From contig CM028914.1 in assembly GCA_016801845.1 (NCBI GenBank), forward strand, positions 10,375,772-10,439,771: a DNA stretch of 64,000 nt, given 5' to 3'. How positions within the stretch are numbered: position 1 is the first letter of the stretch; the number at the start of each line of letters is the position of its first letter. A model generated the notes under the pieces. It had not been told where the DNA came from and did not search any database. It saw only the letters and a list, made by a program, of their open reading frames with translations. Shown here in pieces: positions 14,096 to 24,400 of this stretch. Source of the stretch: Polydactylus sextarius. Lineage: Eukaryota; Chordata; Actinopteri; Polynemidae. A program made the translations under genes and the position numbers.

Positions 14096-15119
14096 CCCTC
14101 CAGTCTCCATCTGCCATTGGCAGGTTAGCTGTTTAACAGCAAACAACAGGCCAGTTAAGAAAGACTGAAGTTTCATGGACTCAGTGAGACCTGATCCGTG
14201 ATTTTAGGAGCAACAGAGGCTTTTCTGAGATCAGGATCAAGATGAGAACCGGTCTGGATTAGTTTGTTACTTAAATGCATCATTCTAATCTGTTTGCAAT
14301 GAGGCAAAGGTAAAGGTCAAAGTTTTTTTTCTGCTCAATCACCTCGTATTGTTCCTTCTTTTTTCCCATAATGCTCAGCTGCTTTGCCTTTTCAGCTGTT
14401 ATTTACTGCTGTGGAGCCAAGCAGGCAACGCACACACAAACACACATGCGTACACACGCACGCACGCACGCGCTCTGACTCAGTTCCACCTACAGAAACA
14501 AACACGTTTCACACATCGAAGTGATTTTGCTGGAAGGAATAAAACTAATCTCTGTAGAGAAACTGCACGGGCGCGTTTTCTTTGATGAAGATGAACTCGC
14601 CATAGGTCCAGTGCTGCGGTCAAGTATACAAACTATTTTTACGGCACCAAATAAAAAACGAAATGTAACAACAATAAAATGTGAGCGCAAGGCAAGCTGA
14701 GGTGAGGAAGAGCTGAAATCCTTTTATCTGCCAACGCTCACACGGGAAGATTTTACAGTTGTCGAGATAACGGCAGTGAGCGGTGGGCGACTTTTAATTC
14801 ATGCTTCACTGAGATTATCAGCAGCCAATGATAAGGAGTCAGATCCACAGTTCAGACAGCAAACCTCACCAACAAGAGATAGCAGTTTACATGGAACCAG
14901 GACAAAGATCATCAGTGCCTGAGCAACCATGAGCACAGCTTTAAATACCAACTGGTACAGTCAGTCCTAGCAGCCAACTGTGGTACTGCGACAAAACCTT
15001 CAACACTTCAGCAGGACCCCTCTTTACCTTTAGTAGCATTATGGAATTTTTGGTGAAATCAATAGCCGCCTGGAAAGGACATCAACCGTCACTGTCTTAC
15101 ACTCTCTTATACACTCTCT

Positions 15120-15300
15120 AAGCAGCTACTTCTTCAGTAAAAACTGAATGTTACAAGGACAAGGTAGACTAAAGCTAGCCGGTTAGCATGCTAACTTCGG
15201 GAGAAGTAAAACAAAAGTTGCTCCACAGCTGCTGGTGAGTAAATAATTTAAACTGGTAAGCAAACAGGCTGCTAATGCTACCATTAGCTATGTAACAATG
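15120..15300 (+). repeat. Dispersed repeat, GTTAGCATGCTAACTTC family, copy 1
   Basis: Carries the 18-mer GGTTAGCATGCTAACTTC at 15181-15198, identical to 50781-50798, then GCTAATGCTACCATTAGCT near 15272, matched at about 41133 and 57450. The shared order of blocks in several places shows a dispersed, heavily diverged element. Family name unknown to me. Confidence 0.6.
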
Positions 15301-16319
15301 ATTTTGTTATCCCAAATTTGAGTTGAATTTGAGATTAATCAAGGGTGTAAAATCTGATGTGTTCCTGTAAAAACTGAGGGCTATAACATGAACCTTATAA
15401 TCGTTATTACTGTGTTTCTGTGCTGATTAATAAGGACACATAACAGTTCTATGAGGCCGGACACTGCATATCACACACACACAAGTCTGCAGTACATATA
15501 TTAGATTATATTATTATTCTGAGGCTCAATGCCCTGAAGCACAGAGCCGGCCTTAAATTAGCATCTGGGGATTATCTTAATCATCTGAACATTAAAAAAA
15601 GTGCCGACTCCATAACCCACGTGGCTGTAATTAAAAGCGCAAGTCGTCGCTGCGTATCCACAGGCTGTCTGCTGCACCTGTCCCTGTGTTGGCTCCCTGC
15701 ACTGATCTGGGGCATCAGATCCCTGACAGGCATACAGAGCAGCCTCTGCACACGCTCAGCCAGCAGCCACTCAACGTCTGCCTTGTGCAAGGAGGAACCT
15801 GGGGAGGAAACGCTCTCCAACAAAGTCGGCCTGTGAACAAATGCCTCTTTTCTCCCGCTCTGCTCTGCCTCTATAGTCCCGAGGTGCTTCAGCCCTCCCC
15901 CTCCCCCACATCTCTCTCAGCTCTGAGATATAAAGTGCAATGACTTAAGTCTGCACCAAGTAACTCCACTTGTCTTTGCAAATGACTTTCACCCCTCAGT
16001 CTCCCTCATTTCCGGAGGCTTAACACATTAAAGATAAAATCTCATTTCCCAGTCTCGAAGCGCAGCTACTCCACAGCTCGGAGGGACTACATCAGGTACC
16101 GACGTTAACGGCTTTTCAACTTATCGCTGGATCTGTGAGCAGGGCGATTTACTTTCTCTCAGTATAATCTGACTGTGACAAAATCTCATGTTGATGTGAA
16201 TGGAAATTCCACACTAATCTCAATCTAAGTCGCAGAAGCCGGTGGACGAATAAGAACTGATGATGATCACATTTTCCATTTTAATAACAGACACTAAGGC
16301 CGCAAGAGCATAATACTAA

Positions 16320-16395
16320 TCAACCTCCTGATTGTTTTCTTGATTAATCAATGAATTGTTTTGTAGATTAGTTCACTGAGATACTTACAAATATA
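16320..16395. repeat. ATTAATC-rich fish interspersed repeat, fragment
   Basis: A TTTTCTTGATTAATCAATG block followed by TTGTTTTGTAGATTAG resembles a very common teleost repeat built from ATTAATCGATTAAT units. The evidence is similarity to a remembered consensus, so class and boundaries are uncertain. Confidence 0.4.
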
Positions 16396-16775
16396 TAAAA
16401 CAATATGTGCCCATATTAAAACAATCTTTAGTTTTACTAAAGTTTTACTAATTTTTTTTAATATTTTGCAAAACTTTATTTACATAACTATAAAATGCTG
16501 ATTAAAGAGCCTGGGTGTCATAGATATAGACCTGGCTGTAATCTGGTCAAACGATCGTTTAATTTTCTTGAGTCGTAACAGTCAACAATCAGGACTTAAG
16601 ACCCAACTCTCACGTCTCTACATCCTGTTTTCACTGTGATTTTATTCTGGGAGGTCGAAATGGAAACTGTTAATGATATCTTTCAGCAGCTTGGCACTTT
16701 TTCAGCTGTTTGTCTGCTATTATTCGCTGATGATACTTCCTGTTTAAAGATGATATCTTAACCAATCAGACTTTT

Positions 16776-16960
16776 CCATCCATCCATTTTCTACCCCTTT
16801 ATCCAGTACTCGGGGTCGGGGGACTGGAGCCTATCCCAGCTGCTTACAGGCGAAGGCAGGGTACACCCTGGACGGTCGCCAGCTCGTCGCAGGGCCACAT
16901 ATAGATGAACAATGCTTACTGACGAACAACCATTCGCACTCACATCCATACCTAGGGGCA
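16776..16960 (-). repeat. SINE tail and body fragment (same family as 59.4 kb)
   Basis: On the plus strand it begins CCATCCATCCATTTTCTACC, the complement of a (GGAT)n tail, then GGAGCCTATCCCAGCTGCTT and GTACACCCTGGACGGTCGCC. The 5' tRNA-like part is missing. It shares a nearly identical run of about 45 bases with 59440-59484, so both are copies of one family inserted in the same orientation. Confidence 0.8.
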
Positions 16961-16964
16961 GACT

Positions 16965-19900
16965 TTTTCAGACTTTTTTCTTGGTTCATACGCAAGTGAT
17001 TTTGTTTGAATATGTGATAATCTGAACCACCTCCTGTCTTGCAGTGAAAATCCAGCACACAGCAGTGTGCAATGTAATGAACTCTTAATGAACTCTCACA
17101 ACTGTTATCAGAAACCAAGTTAAAATGTCTTAATCCCACACTCACAGCCTCTCTAATTGCTCTTAACCTCACAGGATTCATAGAGTTAGTGCGATTTCCT
17201 TAATTGCAAGAGGGCCTTCATTTCCCACATACTGACTCCCAGTGAAATGAGGAAAAGCAACCCAGCCTGAAATCACTCCCAAACCCAAAAACTGCATTCC
17301 TCGCAGGGGGCTCAGATTTTCTTTCAAAAACCCTGCAGATACGTGTGCTGAGGCAGCATGAATCCCTACACTCTGGATTCACACTTCCTGTGGACACCAG
17401 CTGGAGGTCGTCGTGTGAGCGTGTATGTGACATATTGTTCCCTCTCTCCCACACCATGTCAACAGACAGGCGAAATTCCTTTTCAGTGTTTTATTTTATC
17501 AGAACAACGACAGAGAGGAAGCAGACAGGGAGCCACCGGGTCCAACAGTCCGACTCAGTCTGAGGCATTGATGAAGCAGCGATCATACTTGAGGCGTCAG
17601 GAATGAGGACATTTAGACGACTTTATACATCTGGTGACATGTTGACTCCTCCTTTTTATTTCTAGACTTCCCTTTACAGAGGAAACCATTATAGGGGAGA
17701 CAATTCACTCCCGAAAAGCTACGTTAGGAGTTAAGTGAATGCACAGTAACCACCATTATGTCGATGAGTGTGGAGGAAGTTTCAGTTTTTTTCTCTTCAC
17801 AATATGCTGCTATGAAAACAACAGCTTCTCCACAATAAAATTTAACAAATCAAATTACTGTGTAAACTGATTTAATTGTATCCAAATCCAGCCTCTGTGT
17901 GTTTTTCATCCTAATTAAAGTCAAAATGTGTTCTTCCCAAGCTTTTCAAGGAGGTAAGGAGTAAATGTATGAAGCATCAAGGGTTTGTTTATTTTTTCCC
18001 TCGAAGGACAAGACTTTGGATGTTTCCTGAGGCCTGGAGGACGTAGGGGTCAAACAAATATCTGATTTGCATCGTAGCTGCGGGGGCAGGAATACATCAC
18101 CATCCAAGACAGCCAGGGAATTCAAAATCGGGCTTGAGCACTTAAGATTTATTCTTAAAAAAAAAAAAAAAAAAGAGGTAATTAAAAAAAAATTTACAAT
18201 ATTTTTCTGCTGCGATTTCTCCTCATCCATTAACAGACGCTCTACATAGACATCCTTGTTTACTTTGAGGTCTGCTCATTAACAAGGCTGGATGCTCCTT
18301 GACTGACCTTCTTTTGTCTCTAAGATATATATGTGTAAGTCTGCTAGAGCACTGTACATGTGTCTGATGGGAAACTATACAAGGTCCTGTGGGGACAAAT
18401 GAACAGTCATGCAGCTCAAAGAATGTGGCTCATAAATGAAGCCAGAATGTGAGTTATCTGCTGGACTCTTACCAGAGCTCATTTCTTCCTGTTAGCAGGA
18501 GTGAAAAACATCTACATAACTATGAAGAGATGAGCAGGATGGAGCCTGATCTTATATTTTCCGTGTGGACTTACTGACCTTGAGCTGCTCATGCTGCTAT
18601 TCATCTAAATTCCCTCTGGTTCTTAGCAATTAACCTTTTGATTCGTTTTTTAAAGAGTTTGTTTAGTGTAATTTTCACAAAAGAAGGACAAACACATCTC
18701 CAGTTATTAAGCCTTTGGTCTCAGTACGCTCTCGTCTGACCGGATTCTCCTGGTTCAGTTAAGTGTCAGCGCTACCTTCAACAATAGAAAAGTGCATCAT
18801 CGACAACCTTGCAGGATTACACCAATATTTCTAGCAGAGAGGAGAGTACAACACATTATGAAATAATTTGGCTGAAATTATAATTATTATTATGCTGCAA
18901 ATACCTGCCTTATATGTTTGTTTATAATTTATTTATACTAATTAGGCTACCAGTAGGTTTTCATCATGACCAATTGTTCGGTTGAAAAGCAGGTCCATTG
19001 GTTGTCTTTGGTTGAGTCCTACAATCCTACTAGTTGGGGGTTTCATTGGTTTTTCTGAGGGATAAAGGCAATGCCCTATAGGTGGCTATGAGAGAATATG
19101 TATTATATTAAGGCAGATATTTGCCAAGATGGAGTCTTTGACATTTAACACAAAGGCATATAGAGAATATTCACTGTTTTGATGACAATCATATAAAAAT
19201 TTGATGGAATACTGAATAATTATGACATAACTCTGAGAAAGTTTGGTTTTGCGTTTACTCTGGTGCCACTAGTTAGCTCAGGGTATGCTGTGATTGCTAT
19301 CAATGGAAAGAACAGTTTCAGAGGTTTCCTAGGATACTCAACATGGCAAAGATGGAGTGGATGTATGGTGTATTATGATAAACTGTTGTGGACCTGTTAC
19401 AGAGTCAGAAAAGGTTCATGTCAACACTTTTTGCCACATAAACTTTCAAACAGTAAGTTTGATCTCTTCTTGATCGCTTGTTTGAGATCTCTTCTCTGTT
19501 TTGTTCCAAACTAGCACATCCTCACATCTAAGATATGGTAACTTTAATTTTCTCATCGGTTAGACAGTCAATAACTAATGCCTCTTCATCCTAAACAACT
19601 TCATACCGATAAAGTCTGTTTCCTGAGGTAGAAGACTGTCAGTGAAGCTGCCATACTGAAGGCATATTAAGTTACAGCCACTGGAGGTAGCTTAGCCTCG
19701 GTTCAGTAAATCTAAACCCCAAGGTCTGTCATTACTAAACCACATTTGCTAAATAAACTTATGGAAATAAAGCTCAAACTTAAGCATCAACATCAACAGA
19801 GCACATGTCAAAATGGAACATCTAAATCACTGTGATAAAATCCTTGTTAAATCTGCACTTACACCACAGCTACAACTGTCGACGACGGCAACAGATCTGC

Positions 19901-22900
19901 CTCAGCGTCACAGTAAATACAAACATGTGTCCTGGTGAGAGAGTTTTCCAAAAGTAGACAGAATGACAGAAAAATTGTCTCAAAAAGTCCGAACACAGTC
20001 TGAGACGTTAGAATTAGAAGTGGACAGCGTCGTCCCACAAGACAGCAACTCATCTGGTGGAAAAACTGGCAGCTGCAGCAGCAGCCTTTGATCAGTTAAA
20101 GAGAAAATAAATGTGCCACGTTAGAAATTTACAGTGTTGCAAGTTGAAGTAAAACTGAGTAGGAAACTTAACGCTCTGCAAACGAAATGCATCTGCCAGG
20201 GTTTTTGTCTGGATGTGCCTTTGTCTTGTCTGTCCAGGACTGTCCCAGTCAGTCTCGGTCAGTCTTGGACAGTTAGCTGTGCAGAACAGGAGAACATGAG
20301 GCCAAACTCCGCAGCCTCTCCTTAACTCTACCTGGCTGCTCTTGTCTTTTCTACCCTCCACTTAACCCCAAGCTGCTGGAGCAGGCGGGAGGCAACCGAG
20401 CCACCTCTGCTTCGATGAGCATCCTTCACTAGAGACGCCAAACGTGCAAATTACCTTTTTGTCACCGTCGCAGCAGGGACATGTTCTGAAGCGGCTCTTA
20501 GCCGCTAAAGCAGCATGAAATATTCATACAGGCAGCAGTGTATGCGTACTCAGGCACGTGATACAGCTGTACAGCACTTGTAGCTCCTCAATTTGGATCA
20601 CGGGTGTGACTGCTAATCTACAGACGGTAGATGGCAGCTACAACATTTTTGTGGGTGAAATTTAGCAAAGATCACGACTAATGGTTAAAAAATTCACCTG
20701 ATTTCTGGTTCTGAGTTACAGGCTTGACCATATCAACCTGGGTGCTTTTATTTTGAAAACCTGCTTTTTTTGTTTATCATTGACATGAGCATGCTGCATA
20801 TCTGTTCGTCTTATTCCACACTGAGACTTGCCAAAACAGTTGTATGTGGATAACTAGTCACTTCTCACCCTCAGTGGTGGCCATCTTGGCTACATAGCTG
20901 AAGGGGAGGAGCCACTGACGTGTTTTCAAACTCGGGTAAACAGCTGAGGATCGTCTGACATGGTTGAGATCTGGTAGCTGCTAACACCACATGACTCCTT
21001 ATTTACACACTTCTCATTCCCCCACAAGCATCTACACACCATCCGTTAAACGTCTCCACTGATTTATTCAGGTTTTCCCTTTTAATTTGTCGCCTGTCTA
21101 TGCGTCTGAGGCAGGCGGCCCGGGCGTCACATTCAATCACCAAGTGGAAAAAAAGTAGTGACCGACGTGTGACGGCAGCAGACAGTTGTCAGAAAGACGG
21201 TGAGTAAGATGTTATGTGAGATATAGCGTGCAGGACTGCACATGAGGTGAACACTCCATCTGGAAAAATGTAACATTAACCCTGGAGGGAAAAGAGCAGA
21301 CGCCCTACATCACAAGGCAAAGCCCACGCACTTAATGAGTGAAACAATTACGCCTTTGTCTAGTTACCGGTCTGCCAGATGAGACGTGTCAGAGTCAGTC
21401 AGACTCAGCTTAAGACAGTGGACAGTTAAATCTCAGGATCCACCAGGACTTGATCTGCGTTTCTAATGAGAAGTTTGTTTGGCTAAAAAAAAAAACTAAC
21501 ATTGTTAAACTATTTTTGAAGGCTTTTCTATTACAGGAGAAAGTGTTTCCAACCTCAGCCTGTCTGTCTCTGATCAAATAGCTCTGGAAGTTGACAGCCG
21601 TTATCACACACTTTGCTAATTTTCTGACAGGGAAGTGTTTGACGTCCCTTGGTCCCAGTCATAACGTTTCTTAACATTGGAAAATATCAGATCCAGAAAA
21701 GAAATCCTGGGAGGAGCTCTGAACAGAGTCGGTTTTGTCAGCCACACAACTCAAGTCTGCAAATTAGCTGAAACTGCTGATAACAACAAGACGTAGGAGA
21801 TGTCAGCCTGGGTGGGGGTTTATCAATATTTATAAATTTAACATTGAACTGGTCTTTTAAACAATTGTTTCCAGAGCTTTTTGACACTTTACAGCAGTTT
21901 AGTTCTGCAACAGGCATCAGCCTGTTCACCTCTTCCACTTCTTTCTCCATAAAATACATCCAATTGTTCCAGTCAAGCAAGTTTGCAGCATTCAGTCAAA
22001 CAAGGCCACCAACTCCCACCCCACAAACACACTAACACACACGTACCGTCCAAGAAAGCCTCCATTCAGCAGAACTCTGCCTCATTTGAATAAGAGGGGG
22101 CTACTTCTCTCTGCCAACTCCAAGTCTTTTTATTTTGGTGAGGGTTTTGAAATTTTCTATGGATCAACAACAGCAACACAACGAGCAACAACATGTGCAT
22201 CTTATTTCTCTCTCCTGCACCTGATGACTCAGCTCAAACCACATAAACAAACACCTGTTTGGGATGTTGAAACAGATGCTGAAGCTTGAAAACACACACA
22301 CAAACACAAGTTATCTCCAAATATCCTCCTACAAAAATATTGTGTCTGCTGTTCAGACAAACTGGCTTTAAACCTGTTTAAGTGCAACTTGATTCTTTCC
22401 ACCAACCAAAAACTGCAACTGGAAATGTGACATCACCTGTTCATTGATTGTTACAAAAGATAATATAAGAGAAAATAGCTGTGATCTAGATAAATCGAGG
22501 ACACTCAAGATGCTGTTTGAGTTGTGTTGAACAATCAGAAGCACAACTTTTCGCCAAGGTTGAAAATCTATTTTTATGCAGTTTTAAAAGAAATCAGTCA
22601 CTTTAGCTTAGTATCACAGACACAGTGGAGACTCATTTTCATCAGCATCTAAAACCTGTATCATCGTGACGAGGGACTGAAAGCTAACGACAAGTCTAAC
22701 AAGCAATAATTTTCAAGAGGAAAGAAAAAGTTGTTTCTCAAATCTAAAAATATCCTGCACTTTTTTTAAACAACTGAAATGCCTTTATGATTTCATCATG
22801 ACCATATTAAACAGTCAGATAACTATTTGGGGGGGACTTTGTTTAAACTTTTTATATGACCGTGATTTAATAATAAAGGAATTCTAATTGTTTCTTTTTT

Positions 22901-22959
22901 CCAAATGAAAATATAAAAATGAGTTTTCTTTGATGTTGATGTCTAAGCCTTCAGGTTTT
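16965..22959. other. Gene-free intronic stretch
   Basis: Contains a poly(A) run near 18158-18174, the 43-nt hairpin at 20230-20272, an enhancer-like island near 20440-20560, and a CpG-containing patch at 21110-21215 ending in a donor-like ACG|GTGAGT. No coding exon was recognised. Confidence 0.5.
20230..20272. other. 43-nt hairpin with 13-bp stem
   Basis: CTGTCCAGGACTG at 20230-20242 and CAGTCTTGGACAG at 20260-20272 are inverted complements with one difference, which would be a G-U pair in a plus-strand RNA and a C/A mismatch in a minus-strand RNA. The loop is 17 bases. It is antisense to galnt10 transcription. Confidence 0.55.
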
Positions 22960-23000
22960 CCTATGGGTGTTCCAGCTTCCTCCCACAGTCCAAACACATG
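22960..23000 (+). repeat. Short SINE fragment
   Basis: CTTCCTCCCACAGTCCAAACA fits the middle of the same tRNA-derived SINE family as at 59.4 kb, here in the opposite orientation. It abuts the MITE that begins at 23026, so the MITE may have inserted near an older SINE relic. Confidence 0.45.
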
Positions 23001-23025
23001 AAATCCTCAAACAATAAACGTCATA

Positions 23026-23108
23026 CGGTGCCTATAAAAAGTTTTCACCCCTCTGGATGTTTTTGCCATTTATTGTTTATATAAATCGAATCATGGCCAA
23101 TATAATTT

Positions 23109-23159
<51 letters not shown>

Positions 23160-23238
23160 AAATACACACACAATAAGTAATAATTTAATAACCGAGATAA
23201 AAACAAAATTTGGGGTTGAAGACTTTTTGTTAACACTG
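23026..23238. mobile_element. Tc1/mariner-like MITE, 213 bp, TA target duplication
   Basis: The left end reads GGTGCCTATAAAAAGTTTTC, continuing into CACCCCTC. The right end reads GGGGTTGAAGACTTTTTGTT then AACACTG, an imperfect inverted copy of the left. TA dinucleotides flank both ends (23024-23025 and 23239-23240). The terminal sequence resembles a common teleost Tc1/mariner-type MITE with GTGCCTATAAAAAGTATTCACC ends. There is no transposase. A TA microsatellite has expanded inside it at 23114-23152. Confidence 0.75.
23114..23152. repeat. (TA)n microsatellite inside the MITE
   Basis: About 19 uninterrupted AT units, followed by a short TGTATGTG stretch. It lies within the 23026-23238 element and so arose after insertion or from the element's own TA-rich centre. 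Confidence 0.9.
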
Positions 23239-23498
23239 TAGATAAAGGACTTGAATACAGGAAATACTTTACAACAAACCTGACATCTTAAATTTGAAAC
23301 TATTTCATTGCAATCTGCTGTTGTTACTGGACATGAGAAATAGAAATAAATGATAAGATGATGTCACTTTAGCCACGGGGGGCCTGACATGGGCAGCTTA
23401 TGCAGATTAAATTTGCAATAAAATCAGGCATTAGACGTAGCACTGGCTTGATTTGGGCCACTTCTACATAGAGTGATGTAACCTTTAACTGAAACATA

Positions 23499-23534
23499 TA
23501 CACACACACACACACACACCACACACACACACAC
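23499..23534. repeat. (CA)n microsatellite, interrupted
   Basis: CA units with one CC interruption at 23519-23520. It is about 480 bases inside intron 1 from the exon 1 donor. Confidence 0.9.
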
Positions 23535-23569
23535 CCTAAACACAACTTCCTGAATTCGTTGTTATTGTA

Positions 23570-24015
<446 letters not shown>

Positions 24016-24177
24016 CTGTAACGCGGGGACGCCGCCCGGACCATCCGCCGCCGCGTCGGGCGAGTTGTCGAAGACTCTGTCCCTGTACAAAGACCACAGC
24101 CCGACGTTAGGGAGAAAAAGCAGAGCCGCTACGAGCAGCCCGGCGACCTGCAGCAGCCTCTTCTCTCTCCGCCTCAT
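24016..24177 (-). CDS. galnt10: Exon 1 (coding part) of polypeptide N-acetylgalactosaminyltransferase 10
   Basis: Polypeptide GalNAc-transferases move GalNAc from UDP-GalNAc onto Ser/Thr, starting mucin-type O-glycans in the Golgi; GALNT10 is known as a follow-on enzyme acting on already glycosylated peptides. Seen here: 54 codons reading MRRREKRLLQ, a short basic cytosolic tail, then a hydrophobic anchor at about residues 8-28 ending in LPNVGLW, then YRDR and an acidic, Gly/Ala/Pro-rich start of the lumenal stem. This is the type II layout of the family, and the MRR-EKRLLQ and LPNVGLW-LYR blocks match the mammalian GALNT10 N-terminus as I remember it. The start is the first in-frame ATG: the frame is open further upstream to a stop near 24370 but without an ATG, and no minus-strand ATG occurs between 24178 and about 24440. 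Kozak context has G at -3. The exon ends with CAG|GTAAGC, phase 0. The catalytic and lectin domains lie in later exons outside the window. Confidence 0.9.
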
Positions 24178-24400
24178 CTCTCCGGGAGAAAGCAGCAGTG
24201 GCGGCGGCGGCAGGAGCAGATAGGAAGGTGAAAGTGGAGGTGGCGGTGGAGATGGCGGCGGAGCCCCGGACTCTCCGCTTCTCTGAGCGGAGACAAGTTT
24301 CACTCTGACTGGGAGCACGAGAACCGGAGCTGTGACGCACGCTCCACACGGCTGGCAGCTCCACCGTTAGGGGGCGCAGTATTCTGGTTCAACTAGAGGA
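24178..24400 (-). promoter_or_regulatory. galnt10: galnt10 leader and CpG-rich core promoter
   Basis: The bases directly upstream of the start codon are GC-rich and CpG-rich, with GGCGG-type runs on the plus strand at 24196-24260. They contain no minus-strand ATG, so the leader has no upstream start codon. I see no TATA box, which fits a broad housekeeping-type CpG-island promoter. The transcription start cannot be placed from sequence alone; sharp loss of CpG density near 24380 suggests the island edge. The opposite strand has an ATG in good context at 24252, but its frame stops after 18 codons, so a divergent gene is not supported. Confidence 0.7.
24364..24377 (+). promoter_or_regulatory. 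Candidate CTCF site at the island edge
   Basis: The 14 bases CCGTTAGGGGGCGC fit the CTCF core (consensus about CCASYAGRKGGCRS) with one deviation at position 3. It lies just upstream of the galnt10 leader at the edge of the CpG-rich region, where CTCF often binds. Motif only; occupancy is unknown. Confidence 0.35.

Larger units (their letters stand above)
10851..16319. other. Gene-free intronic stretch with a CpG-rich island
   Basis: Contains an exon-like CpG-rich patch at 12300-12520, a hairpin at 14036-14095, CA-type repeats at 12137-12170 and 14431-14470, and a GC-richer patch at 15600-15850 with open frames on both strands but no recognisable protein. The longest frame, 11278-11742 on the minus strand, starts at a non-ATG codon and resembles nothing I know. 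Confidence 0.5.

Noticed and set aside
24252..24308. Plus-strand ATG in excellent context, suggesting a divergent gene at the island
   Set aside because: The frame stops after 18 codons and there is no suitable donor before the stop. It overlaps the galnt10 leader.
24178..24318. In-frame N-terminal extension of galnt10, proline-rich, starting at 24318
   Set aside because: The codon at 24316-24318 is GTG on the minus strand, not ATG, and no ATG occurs upstream in that frame before a stop. The family's usual start is at 24177.
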